Positions 22,828-33,684 of a DNA stretch of 64,000 bases are shown in pieces. A model generated the notes under the pieces. That model did not search any database. It was given only the letters and a program-made list of their open reading frames with translations, and was not told the origin of the DNA. Both the position numbers and the translations under genes were made by a program. Numbering within the stretch: position 1 is the stretch's first letter; each line of letters opens with the position of its first letter. The DNA comes from Ceraceosorus guamensis (taxonomy: Eukaryota; Basidiomycota; Exobasidiomycetes; Ceraceosorales; Ceraceosoraceae): assembly GCF_003144195.1 (NCBI RefSeq), contig NW_020290065.1:23882-87881 (forward strand). Reading direction: 5' to 3'.

Positions 22828-25800
22828 CTAGCTCCACCAACCGCTATCGTCCTGCTCGATATTGCGTCCACTGACCCCCGATGCGGATCGCGTTTTGATC
22901 TGGTGATCCGAAGCGGAGTGGAAGCTGGCATCGGCACGATAGTCGTCCGTAGACGCGGGCGCGTTCACCGATGCCCAAGTACTAGCCATCGTACCTCCCG
23001 GTGCTTGCGAAGAGCCAGACTCGTCGCTGCTCCACATCGTAAAGGATTTGATCGGTCCGTGCATCGTGCGCAGAGGTCCAGACCCGGCGTTGCCATTCAA
23101 GCTCGCCGAGGCAGGTCCGCTGCTGCGCTCTGCCAACTGACCGCGAAGCTGCGCAGCTTCTTCTCGCGCTTCGGCTAGCTCCCGTTGCGCTGCTTCCAGC
23201 TCTTCTCGCGTCACCAGCGTGGCCTGCATCGATACGAGCTCCGCTTCTATCTCGGCAAACCTGGCATGGTACCCAGATACCTCCTCGCGTGCCCGCTGTC
23301 GCATAGGCAATTGCAGACGCAGATGTGAGCGTCGAATCAGACCCGCACAGCTTTGCTTCTGGTCGCAAAGGCTACACACACACACTCACCATTTCCGAAG
23401 CTTGAGACGTTTGCAAGCGCGTCTCGATTTGCTCCCGATCGGCGACTCGCGACTCCATCTCGGAGATTCTAGCTTTGGCAATGGCGAGCTCCTGCAAAGC
23501 AACATGGCAAAGTCAGCAACTGATATCGAGCTCGTGTCACCTCGATGCACTCACCGTCTCTGTGGCCCGAAGACGCTTCTCAGCCTCATCAGCTTCACGA
23601 AGGCGATTGTTGGCGTTCGAGAGATCTTTGGCAGCCTGCGCTGCATTCTGCTTCTGCTTGGCAGACAGTTGATGCATGTTGCCAAGCTTGCTTTCTTGTT
23701 CCGACGTGATCTTCTCCAGCGCTGCAATCTCCCCTTCAGCCTTGGCAGCTTTCTCTACAGCCTTTTCTGCGCGTTCCTGCGCAGCCCTCTCTGAGCGCAG
23801 AGCATCGTCGACACGCGCTTCCACCTTCTCAGCAGCTTCCTTCATGGCCTTCTCCGCCGCTGTTGCGCGTTCGCCAGCTTCAGTAGCGCGCTTGAGAGCT
23901 TCGGCGATGGCCTGCTTCGAAGACTCTTGCTCGCGTGCCCGCTCTGAGCGCAGCTCCTCAACGTGAGTGCGCAGTTCCTCATTGAGCGCAGCATCCGCAT
24001 CTCGAGCAATCTCTGCTTGCCGAGCCAAGGATTTGGCCTCCTCTGCCACTCGTTCGGCGTCGTGTGCACGCTCTCTCGCCATCGACTCGTCTTCCAGTCG
24101 TGATTCGAGACGAACAATCTCTTCCTTCATCGTGGAAATGTAGCCTTGCGATGCGACGAGCTCAGCGCGCAGCTCGTCCGCCTCAGCTTTCCGTTCCGTC
24201 GCTTCTCTGCGCGAGTCGTCCAGTTCCCGCATGAAACCATCGCGATCTGCATTCAGCTTCTCGGCCTTTTCGGACGTTTGCTTGATGTGCACGACAACCT
24301 CTTCGAGTCTGTCTGTGATGCTGGCCGAAATGCTGGCCTTGGCATTGTTGATCGCTGCAGGAACGTCGCTGATGCTGATTTGCGTCTCGCGCTGATTCTC
24401 CATGATTCGTCTTTGATGTGCGACGATGGGCTCAATCAAAGCGATGACGGGGCTCAGATCCACATCCATCCTCTCGAGGGACTGCTTGCCCACAACGTCT
24501 GCCACGTGGCGCACGATGGCGTCTGTGTCGAACGGTTCAGACTTGAGCGACGAGACGAGCGGTGCAAGGCGTTCCAGCGTCAAGTCAGCGACCGACGTGC
24601 TGTCCATGCGGAGCGTCTCGAGATGCGGAATGAGATTGTTAATCAGGGTGACTTGCAAATGTTCCATACCATCTCGAGCATCTGCCAGCTGCTTCTCCCA
24701 GCCGGTGACGCGAGAGTCAATGACGGCCTCAAAGGTGCCTTGCATGTCCTGTCGCTCGGAAGAAGCCTTGACTTGCGACTTGACCAGGTGATCCTCCAGC
24801 AGCGGCTCCAGCGTGTGGATCAGCTCTTGTCTGCGCTTTGCATCAAAGACCCCTTCAATGCCTTCAAGAACGGGCTGCAAGCGTCCGATGAGTAGCATCG
24901 AAAGCGTCTCGGTCGCCTCTGGAGTGAGGTCGACTGCCTTTGGTGAAGCGTCCCCCGCAGGTGCAGGCGCAGACTGCACCGGAACAGGCGGGGCAACAAG
25001 TCGAGGTGCAGGAATCGCGGCAATCGCACGAGGGATGGCAGACTCGAAGGAAGCCGCCAGATCGCGATGCAGGGTGGCAATCTTGGCATCCAAGACCTCC
25101 TGCACAAAGTCAAAGTCCAGCTCGCCTTGAGCGTCGAGAGGACCATGTCCAAAGCTGTGAGCCGAAGGCGGAGCAGTGCTAGAAGCTGGCGCGTCGCGCG
25201 TCTCGCTGGCTTTGATGGTCGCCGACGAGTCGTCGGGGTCAGGAGCTGCCTCGATGGTAAGGCGTTGAGGCGTGTTCTGAGCCTTCTGCAAGAACGCAGT
25301 CTCATCCTTGAACCTATCAAGCCAGACGCTGAAAGAATGCTCCATCTGCTGCGACACCACATCCATAATGGCATGCCTGTCGAGGTTTGGAGCAGGTCGA
25401 ACCTGTCCCATGATGGTCACCTCGTCCAGGATCTTGCCTGCCCAAGCTTCCATCTCCGAAGCGATTTCTCGTTTCAGTCTGTCTCCAAGCTCATCCACGA
25501 TATCATCAATCATGCCATCGTCGTCTTCATCTTCCTCGTCATCGTCCAAGCTGACATCGTCCGGATCGGCAGCACCTTGGGCAGCTCGTGCGACTCTGTG
25601 ATGGCGATCAATGGACTGCGCCAGACTGCTAGCCGAGTCGCGCCTTTGGTGTGAGCGCCTGCCCGCTGCCGCCTGCTGTTGCGCGCGATGCAAGCCCCCC
25701 GTCGGCACCGCGACGGGGGGAGAGCGACCATAAGTTTGCAGGTCATTGAAGCGCGAGTCACGAGCCCACTGCGTGGCGCTGGGCGGTTGCCTGCGTTTAG

Positions 25801-28800
25801 CACGAGGTTCGTCTTCAACCTCTTGCTCGGACGCGCTCCGTTCATCCTGTTGCGCCAGAGACTCGCCAAGCCGATGCGGGTCCACCTCCTCCGGTCTACG
25901 TATCGGGATCGCCTTGCTTTGGACTTTGAAGGTGAAGTCGGACGAAGGAACGCCACCGAGGGGCTGCGTCGACTGACCGTTCTGGTGAGCCTCTTGCGCC
26001 GGTCTGCTACCAGGCGGGGCAAAGTCAGGAATGCCAGGCCTTCTGAGCTGGGTGGCCTCTGCACCAGTGCCGAATCCAGCAGCGCCTTTGGCCCACGTGG
26101 GCATAAAAGCAGGCACAGAAGGCTTGAAGGCAAAGGTGCCCTGTGTAGGTGCAGAAAGACCAGTGAAGGCAGAGGCCTCCTGAGCGTGATGCAGGTGAGC
26201 TAGGCTGGACATGGCGCTGGTCGCCGGATTAGGGTTGAATGGTGGAGGGCCAGAGTGGCCAAGTCCGAGCTGATCGCGAAGAGGTCCCTCGATGCTCGCT
26301 GCTGACGGAATCGGCCTTGCAGGACTGCTCGGTTCATTTACATCTGGATGATCATCAAGCGGGCCAGTATCGCCGCGGAATTTGGGTCTCTTCGTGCGGC
26401 CTTGGTCTGCGCGTATGAGTTCAGCGTACTGCTCGGCATCGAGATCAGCAGGTGCAGAGTTGGGCACTTGCTGAGGTGGCAGGTGCATTTTCGGTGCGTC
26501 GCCCGGAGCGACAAAGGTGAACTGTCCAGGGGTAAAGGAAGGCGCATTGGCGCTGAGCTTTTTCGGCCCGCCCTCTTCGCCATTCTCGAAAGCAGAGCTG
26601 CCGCCAAAGCTCGAGTTGTGTATGCTTGGTAATCTGAAAGCGCGATCTCGCGCAGCTTGCAGTGCGCTCTCACTGCTCGCTGCCGGCGCGCTCGCTTGAG
26701 TTGGCTGGTTGTCAGATGCCCCGAACTTGAACTCTTTGGCACTAGGGTTGAGCGCAGAGCGAAGGGCTGACCGGCCAAGTGTGGCGCTCGAAAATTGCGA
26801 TTGGGCCGAGGTGCGGCGGTATGCCAAGGCGTCCGGTGCGGAGGAGCCATCCATGGGACCGTGCGGGTAGCGGAAGTCTTGAGAGGCGCGACTGTCTCCT
26901 CCATTAGCAAGATTGCTATCGATGTGATCGATCGGTCCACTTCCACCAAACGTGCCCCTCTCGTCTTCGTCCGAGGGATTGCTGAGAATGCCTTGATCCG
27001 CGTGGACGCGCGCGGCAGCTTGAGCGCGATGCGCATCAAAGCCCCAACCGCTATTGTTGTTCTTGTTTTTGGGCTCGCCTTCGCCAAGACTGCTACTTGG
27101 TAAAGTGTCTCCCGTGAGGTGACGGCTATGCTGGAAGCTGCGATGCTGTTTAGCTTCTCTAGCTCTTTGCTTTGCAATCTTGCGACCAGCACGAAGCTCC
27201 GCTCGGAGAGCTCTGCGCTGCTGCCTAGCCTCGCGCGCAGCTTCCTCGTCCGAAGGATTGCTGTACTCTTCGCCCGAAGGGGTGCGCGAATCGCTCAGAT
27301 CATCTTCGTCCTCCTCCTCATCTTCATCGTAGCTGAATTGCTCGTCCTGAGCAAAGTCGAGCAGATGACCTTGCTCGCCCCTAGCTGCGAGGCGCTCAGC
27401 GTCCAGCTCGTCCAGCTCGTCCACACCGTCCTCATTAGACATGTCGCCATCTTCGCTCGGATTCGTGCGCATGTCGACGTCCTCGGCGTATCTCTGCGCG
27501 CGTCGAGCAGCCTCCTCAAAGTCGGGACCCAAAGACATTTTGGATGCGTTCCTCGCATGACCTGTGCCTGCAGACGGGGCCAGCTCGACCGGCTCTTCTT
27601 CGCGCGTCTCGATCTCGGCCTCTGGCTCGTCTGGGTCGTAACCGAAACCTCTGCCGAGGTCCTGCCACGAAGCCTTCCCAGCGGTATGCGTTGGCACAGC
27701 AGACACGGACTCTTCCGCTTCCTCAGTCACTTGATCCAGCACGCGAGAGTCGCCAAATGGCGGAATCGCATTCTGACTCGCGGCACGTTTTTGAGCAGCC
27801 AGTCGAGCGAGCTCAGGCGGTCCGTCAGAATGACCGCGCTCCATCGCAGGTCTAGAGCCGAGCGCAGGTTCGTCGGGCTTTTCGCCGTCTGAAGCCGCTC
27901 GCTCGACATCCTTGCCCAGACCAAGAGCAGTGAGCACCCCGGGACCAAATGGACCGCCAGACTGCGGCATGCTGAGGGACATGGTCTGACTGTGCATTGG
28001 ACTGCTGCTGCTGCATTTGGCCGTTCCAGTGCCCAGATGCATAGCCGCAAGGTCTCGCAATCTGGCTGGCAAGTTGCTCGACCAGCGCGTGGTGGAAGCA
28101 ACGGCGGCAGCAGGGGGCGCGTCGGGCGGATCTTGAACGTTGTCGGCTTGCGATTGGAGGTAGTTGCTGAGCCTCGATGAAATCACGCCTGGATCGGCGG
28201 GGGAAGAGATGGACATTGGGTCGCTTGTATACTGGGGCTCCTCGTAGTGCGGCTCCGGTAATCCAAAGGCACCACCATCGCCTCCTCCAGCCCCGACACC
28301 CCAACCGTCGCCTGCTGAGCCGCCTTGCCAAGGAGGCACAAGTTCCGTAGGACTTTCGGAAACGCCCAGCTCTTGCAGCTTCTCCTCCAGTCGACGCTCG
28401 CGATAAGCGTCCCAAGCCTGCTTGCCTGGAAGATAAATGTCTATGCTCTCGTAACTCATTTCCTCTACCGGCCACTGCGCGCGTGACTGCATAGCATCGA
28501 TGCCCAGGGAGACAGCTTGCAAATCGTGGCTCTGCTCAGCCGCTGCGTACTCTTCGGCAGAGAGGGGAGACCTCGCGATCCACTTGCTGCGGATCAGTGC
28601 AGATGCTGCCGCAATCGCTGCCTTTTGCTCCACGACGCCTTCTTCAGCTCCATCGTTCTTGGCTTTCTGCCGCGCCTTTTCCGCCGCAGCTTCGCTATCC
28701 GCATCCTGACCACCTTCGCGAGGCAAATGCAGCACCACCTTCCTCTTTGGCTTGCCATCCGGTCCAGCAGCTCCTGCAGCTGCCATTGCTGCTGCAAAGG

Positions 28801-29695
28801 CGGCAGGGTTGAGCGAGACGGAGGGTTTGGAATTGTGCCCAGAAATCTTGATGGGTTGATTCTGCGGCGGCTGTCTTCGACCGCTACGTCCTGGTCTGAC
28901 TGCGAGTCCACCGCTCGGCACCCCATTCATGGACGCGCTGCCCGGTGTGGTGGGTTGACCAAACATAGGCTGAACAGGTGGCTGCTGTTGCTGTTGCCTC
29001 ATACCGCCCGGCGTGAATGGTCCAGCAGAACCGCTCAGAGGCGTGGGCGATGGCACGTAAGCTCCGGGACTGACTGCAGGTCGAAAGTTCGGACTGGATG
29101 CCCCGGAAGGACCGGACGCGCCAGGTCCTGGGAATGGAAAGGCAGCTGCGGCGGGATTGAGCCCGCCGCTATTTTGCCTTGACGCTCCCATGGACATTGG
29201 AGAAAGACCGCCAGCATTTGGTGGACCTGGTGAGCCGGCTCTGCCGGCATGCAACTGCGATTGAATCTGTTGTAGCTGGAACGTGTGCGCATACGCGATG
29301 TCATACGCTTCAGAAGGTGCACAGAAACACGCGTATTGAACTATTTTCCGGGCGTCAAGACTCACCATATGAGGGGGCATCAAGGAGGTAGGAGCAAATC
29401 TTCCGCGTGGAGCTCCTGGTTGGAAAGGCTGAGCAGCGGGCGACATGCCGCTCATGCCTTGGTCAAAGCTACCTCTCGGAGGTCCTGCAGAAGGCGGTGC
29501 GCCGAACGAAAAGCTGTTGGGACTGACGGGAGAGTAGCCGCTGCTTGCATGCTGAGAGCCTGGCGCTCCAGGAATCTGGCAAAAGTGGATGGAGAAGGGA
29601 GGTGGCTCAGCTGACGATGACCCGATGAATGGTGCAGCGCAGTGTCCAGCACGACTCACAGCGAGATGCAGGGGACTCCTCTGAGGTTGCGCCAT
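22828..29695 (-). CDS. Large (2178 aa) low-complexity and coiled-coil protein, unknown function
   Basis: Not recognised. Minus-strand exons 29695-29660, 29575-29366, 29275-23555, 23491-23390, 23295-22828; all GTGAGT donors; 6537 nt in one frame. N-terminal 350 aa: Pro/Ser/Gly/Gln-rich (MAQPQRSPLH start, PSAGPP, QQQQQPPVQP). About 390-520 looks folded, with KRKVVLHLPREG, ALIRSKWIARSPLSAEEYAAAEQ and YLPGKQAWDAYRERRLEEKL. The middle is acidic and disordered (DEDEEEDEDDLSD) with FTFVAPGDAP- and TFAFKPSVPAF-type FxF motifs spaced in linkers. The last about 500 residues are a long coiled coil (EARVDDALRSERAAQERAEKAVEKAAKAEGE), and the tail is Ser/Gly-rich ending DSGWWS. The layout suggests a scaffold or cytoskeleton/organelle-tethering protein, but this is inference. 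Confidence 0.75.
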
Positions 29696-32149
29696 CGCGA
29701 CTGGAGTCGCGAAACCCGCGTATTAGGATTCCAGGTGATGGAGGAGAGGGTCGGGAGCAAGCTCGGATTGCTGTGGGAGGTATGACGGAATAGAGATCTT
29801 CTCGATGCTTGACAATGCAGCTGCTGGCTGTGCTGTATCATTCGCGAAGGGCGCGTTGCGACCGAGAGAGAGAGAGAGAGCGAGATCAACACCCCCGCCT
29901 AGCTAGCCGTGTACCGCCAGTCAAGAGTCAGAGACACCCGAGGCGAGGGGTACAAGGTGGTCGAGAGCCGGACAGGTGCACCATCGACTCGGCGGGCGTC
30001 CTTGTCCCGCTGTGTGAAGAGCGCGTACACCTTTCGATACCCGCAGCCGCACCTCGTTCAGCTAGCTAGCTAGCTGCGCACGAGATGAGCCGAAGGTGCG
30101 CGTCAGGCCTCGTCTTGGCTGCCCACAGATACAGCTGGAGTACGTCGCGTAGGGCGTGTCGGGACCTCGTGACCGGCGGGTCGGTGAGTGGGTATCTATC
30201 GCGCGCGCGCTGATGGCGGGTTCGTGATGATGGCGATCGTCTCGGAGTGATTGCTGGTCAAGCCATGCGGGACAGCTCGAGTTGCTGATGGATGAGCAGC
30301 ACGAGCACGAGAGGCCGTCAAGTCCGAGTCAAGAGTATCGCAACAATTAAGCTGGCGTAGGGCTATTAAATAGCGCCATTCGGAATTCGTCACCACATTC
30401 AAGATTCAAACTGCGTCTCCGTCTAGCGCGCGTAGGCGTAGGTGAGCCGTGCATCGTGCACTCAAGACTTTACGATTTCGTGATTCAAACTGACTTAAAT
30501 CTGAATGATTTTTGTATGCAACATGCACGCATCCACATTCAAGATTTGACTCTTGACTCTTGATTCACAACAGACTTTGCGATCACCATCGTGCATCAAG
30601 CATTGGCCTCTGGCAGGCAGAAGAAACACTTTGGACTCTTGATTCGCGACTCAAGCAAGCTTCACACCTCACCGACACCCACGACTCTTGACTCGCGACT
30701 CGCGACTCGAGGACCTTTCTGACTCGAACTCAATTCATCTGCACATGCATTCAGATTGTTGATTATATGATAACGCGTCTGCTGCTTTGTGCAACTCGCA
30801 ACTACTACTCAAAATTGTGACTACAATGTGAATCAAGAATGAGTGAGAATCTTGAATAGCAGCTTTTTTGGTGCGGTGGCGCCTTCAGATCCTCATCACC
30901 AGCATGAACGCGGTTGCCAGTGCCACACTCATCATAACTCAGCTGCCGTAGCGGATGCTGTGATGCGCCTTCATGCATGCGTGGCTCGCGGTTGTACTAA
31001 AGCCTCTGCTGGCGTGTTCCGTGCTATGCATAGCTGCGAGTGACCTCAAAACCGGCACAGCATTCTTGAATCTTGAATACAACAAACAGAAAGGCGCAAG
31101 GGGAACGGTGCATGAGCCTCTCTATAATTCTCGAACGTGCTCCTCGCACACGCGGTGGTCCCTAGCGCGCCATCAACAAATTTCCATTTCCTTTTAATAC
31201 AATTAGTGAATCACAATCTTGAAAGGTCTTTGGTGAGGACATGCAGCTGAGCAAGAAGAAGAGCGGCATGCGGTCTTGATCTCGATCGAGTGCCCATCCT
31301 CGTTTGTTCACATGCATGCAGGTGAGTCAAACGAGTGTACGCTGCATGGCTGCCTTTCATGCATGCGCCATGCAGAGCTGTAAAGTCAGGGAACAGGCGA
31401 GAGCAACACCAGGCACCACTACAGTCTGATTGAGTGTCCCGAGTCGTGTAGCAGAGACAACGATCACACGCAATTCAAAATTGTGAATATGATGGACTTT
31501 GATGAAAACGTGAAAGATCGAATCTTGAATCTCGAACCTGCAACCTAGCTGCCAAACACGAATGGCTAACACCAATCACAATTAAATCAGAATGGGGAAA
31601 TCCTTTCGTCTCGATCGAGGAGGTGAGGTGTCTCGGCGTGAGCTGGGCCAGCAGACTCGTGAATGCTGCCACTCAAGACTGCATGGTGACTCTAGCATCA
31701 CGCACGACCTGTGATGTCTGTGCAGCAATCAAGACGCAGATTCTCTCCGCGACGCCAACACCCGGCGCAAGACAGCAATTAAGGCTCAAAAGTTCTTGAA
31801 ACTAGTCTCGAGTGTGAGTCAAGAGTGTCTGGCGTGCGTCCGACACAGCCGGAGGCCAGCAGGCTGCATGTTGCACGATGTCGAGCTGAATAGCCACCAG
31901 TCGTGAGTCGCGAGGTCACACACGAACAGTCACGTGAGTCTGGTGCGCGCGTCATCACCTCTTCAGACCATCCAATCTGAATCTGAATCATTATTCACGA
32001 TTATTTGTGTCTTGATTGGATTCGAAGTCGTGAGTCTGATTCCTAGCTAGGCGGGCACGAGCAAAGGGGCCCGCGGAGGGGCAACGGCGTACAAATACAC
32101 GTGAAATGAGCGATACAGCACATCGAGAGTCAATAAGAGATGATGTTGG
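29696..32149. other. Long spacer rich in TCTTGAATC/GACTCTTGA words
   Basis: About 2.45 kb without a supported gene. It has a GAGAGA run near 29862-29880 and GCTAGCTAGCTAGCT near 30058-30073. Dense short motifs (CTTGACTC, CGACTCGCGACTCGCGACTC, TTCAAGATT, TCTTGAATC) lie between 30320 and 31530. The AT content is higher than in the coding regions. Confidence 0.5.
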
Positions 32150-32935
32150 TCAATTGACAGGCTTGACGAGACCTCTGGCGAGTTTGTAGTACACCACCGT
32201 CGAATCGTTGGACAGCACCGCAAGCAAGAAATATTCCTGGGCGATCAGAGGCACCTTTTCACTTTTCGACTCGTCTTGCAACTGCGCCGCCGCCGCGCTT
32301 GCTTGCGCATCGCTTGTCGACGACGGCGATGCGGAGAGATGTCGAGTGGATGCAAAGATGTGGGTGAAGCTGGGGCAAGTGGGCAAGCGAGTCGAGTTCA
32401 AAATTTGCTGCGGCATGCAGCGCAGGGCAGCGACTTGGACCCCCGAGAAGGCCAACTGTAGCGCTAGCAAGCAAGCAAACGCTTGTCGACTAGTGACTCA
32501 CTCTTCGGCGCTCCATTCATGGTGCACGTGGCAAGGCAAGACGACTTCCTGAACATTCTGCTCCGCCCTGAGACCCACGAGCGCTGCGAGAGAGCGTGCG
32601 GGATGAGAAGCGCTCGCGAGAGCAGCAGCAGCGTTCAAATCGATCGGTCGGAGATGTTTCCATTTGCCTACGAAGAGCAGATCTTCCCACGTACGGACCA
32701 GAGGGGCGGCTTGATCTGGATGAGCTCTGGCCAATCGGAGCAGCTCGCTGGGCTACAAAGCCCGACCCATATGAGCGTCACAGTCTGACAACGCTTCGAG
32801 CTTGAGCTTTCCTGGGGGCCAACTTACGAGGCTTTGTCGACTGGGAGGCAGCTGCGGGTGCAGGTGCACGTGCGCGCGCAGAGGTGCGCTCGAGCCCTCC
32901 TCCTTGCTAGCATCATCATCCACCACTCTTGTCAT
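32150..32935 (-). CDS. SEN15: tRNA-splicing endonuclease subunit Sen15
   Basis: Structural subunit of the SEN complex that cuts introns from pre-tRNAs (family knowledge). Minus-strand exons 32935-32828, 32752-32502, 32369-32150; 192 aa in phase. Exon 2 begins PSELLRLARAHPDQAAPLVRTWEDLLFVGKWKHLRPIDL, which matches the Sen15 fold start. The C-terminus YFLLAVLSNDSTVVYYKLARGLVKP is the conserved Sen15 core strand-loop-strand. A low-complexity Ser/Ala linker (about 125-150) separates the two halves. Donors are GTAAGT and GTGAGT. The first exon (MTRVVDDDASKEEG start) is divergent, as is usual. It is divergently transcribed from TRP1. Confidence 0.82.
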
Positions 32936-33684
32936 CTTGCCCCGCCAACTTGCGTGCCCGCTGTGCGACCACACGCCTTTGCCCTGACTGTCCAGTATGT
33001 ATGCGCTTGTTCTTCCGAGTGAGCGCACGAGTCTCGACCTGCAAGAGCCAAAAGAAAGCCGTGGTGAGGACAAGCAACGAGCGAGATTCAAGATTCGAAA
33101 TTTTTGTTGCTCCTTACCGAGTTGGGGCAAGAGTCGAGTCGAGTCGTGAGCAAATTCAATTTGAATAATCCAATTCAAAATTCGTGATGATGATTCACGA
33201 TTCTTGATTCTTGATTGCATGGCATGGCATGGCATGGCATGGCATGAACTCTGATTCACGTGACACGACACCAGCCCAATCGGTAGCTAGGCTGCCGCAA
33301 CGAAGCGCGACCCACATGCATGCATGCAGCCATCGCAGCAGCTCACAGTGGGCAGCGTCGCGGCATGCAGAGCAGCTAGCAGGCCAGGCCGAGTCCGAGT
33401 CAAGAGTTTTGAGTCTTGAGTCACAGTCATGATCACAGTCACGAACGAGTCTGCCGCTGAGTTGTGAGAGTCAGAGTCGAGAAGACCGACGCCTGACTCA
33501 CACGCGCCAGTCAAGAGTCTCAAAAAGCCTCAAGTCAGAGTCAAGCTGATCATCTTGAATTTCTCCCTTCACCGCGCACCCACCAGCTCCCCCATTCCGA
33601 GTCGCTGTGCCACTCTCGACATCCTATTTGCGCTCGTCATCTCTCCGACCGCCTGTCACCGCATACAGGCACCTGCCCTTTGTC
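32936..33684. other. Divergent promoter region of SEN15 and TRP1
   Basis: About 750 bp between start codons. It contains a GCATG pentamer array at about 33217-33247 and several TTGAATC/GAGTCAAGAG words. No gene is seen. Confidence 0.5.
33217..33247. repeat. GCATG pentanucleotide array, six copies
   Basis: Perfect tandem GCATG units between the divergent SEN15 and TRP1 genes, preceded by TTCTTGATTCTTGATT. Confidence 0.85.

Noticed and set aside
22251-22937. 228-codon minus ORF in the convergent 3' region
   Set aside because: Low-complexity Ser/Pro/Leu reading of pyrimidine/purine tracts; overlaps the stop of the large gene and has no family.
24146-24895. 249-codon plus-strand ORF within the large minus gene
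   Set aside because: Shadow of the coiled-coil coding strand; no motif, and the opposite strand has a continuous 1907-codon exon.
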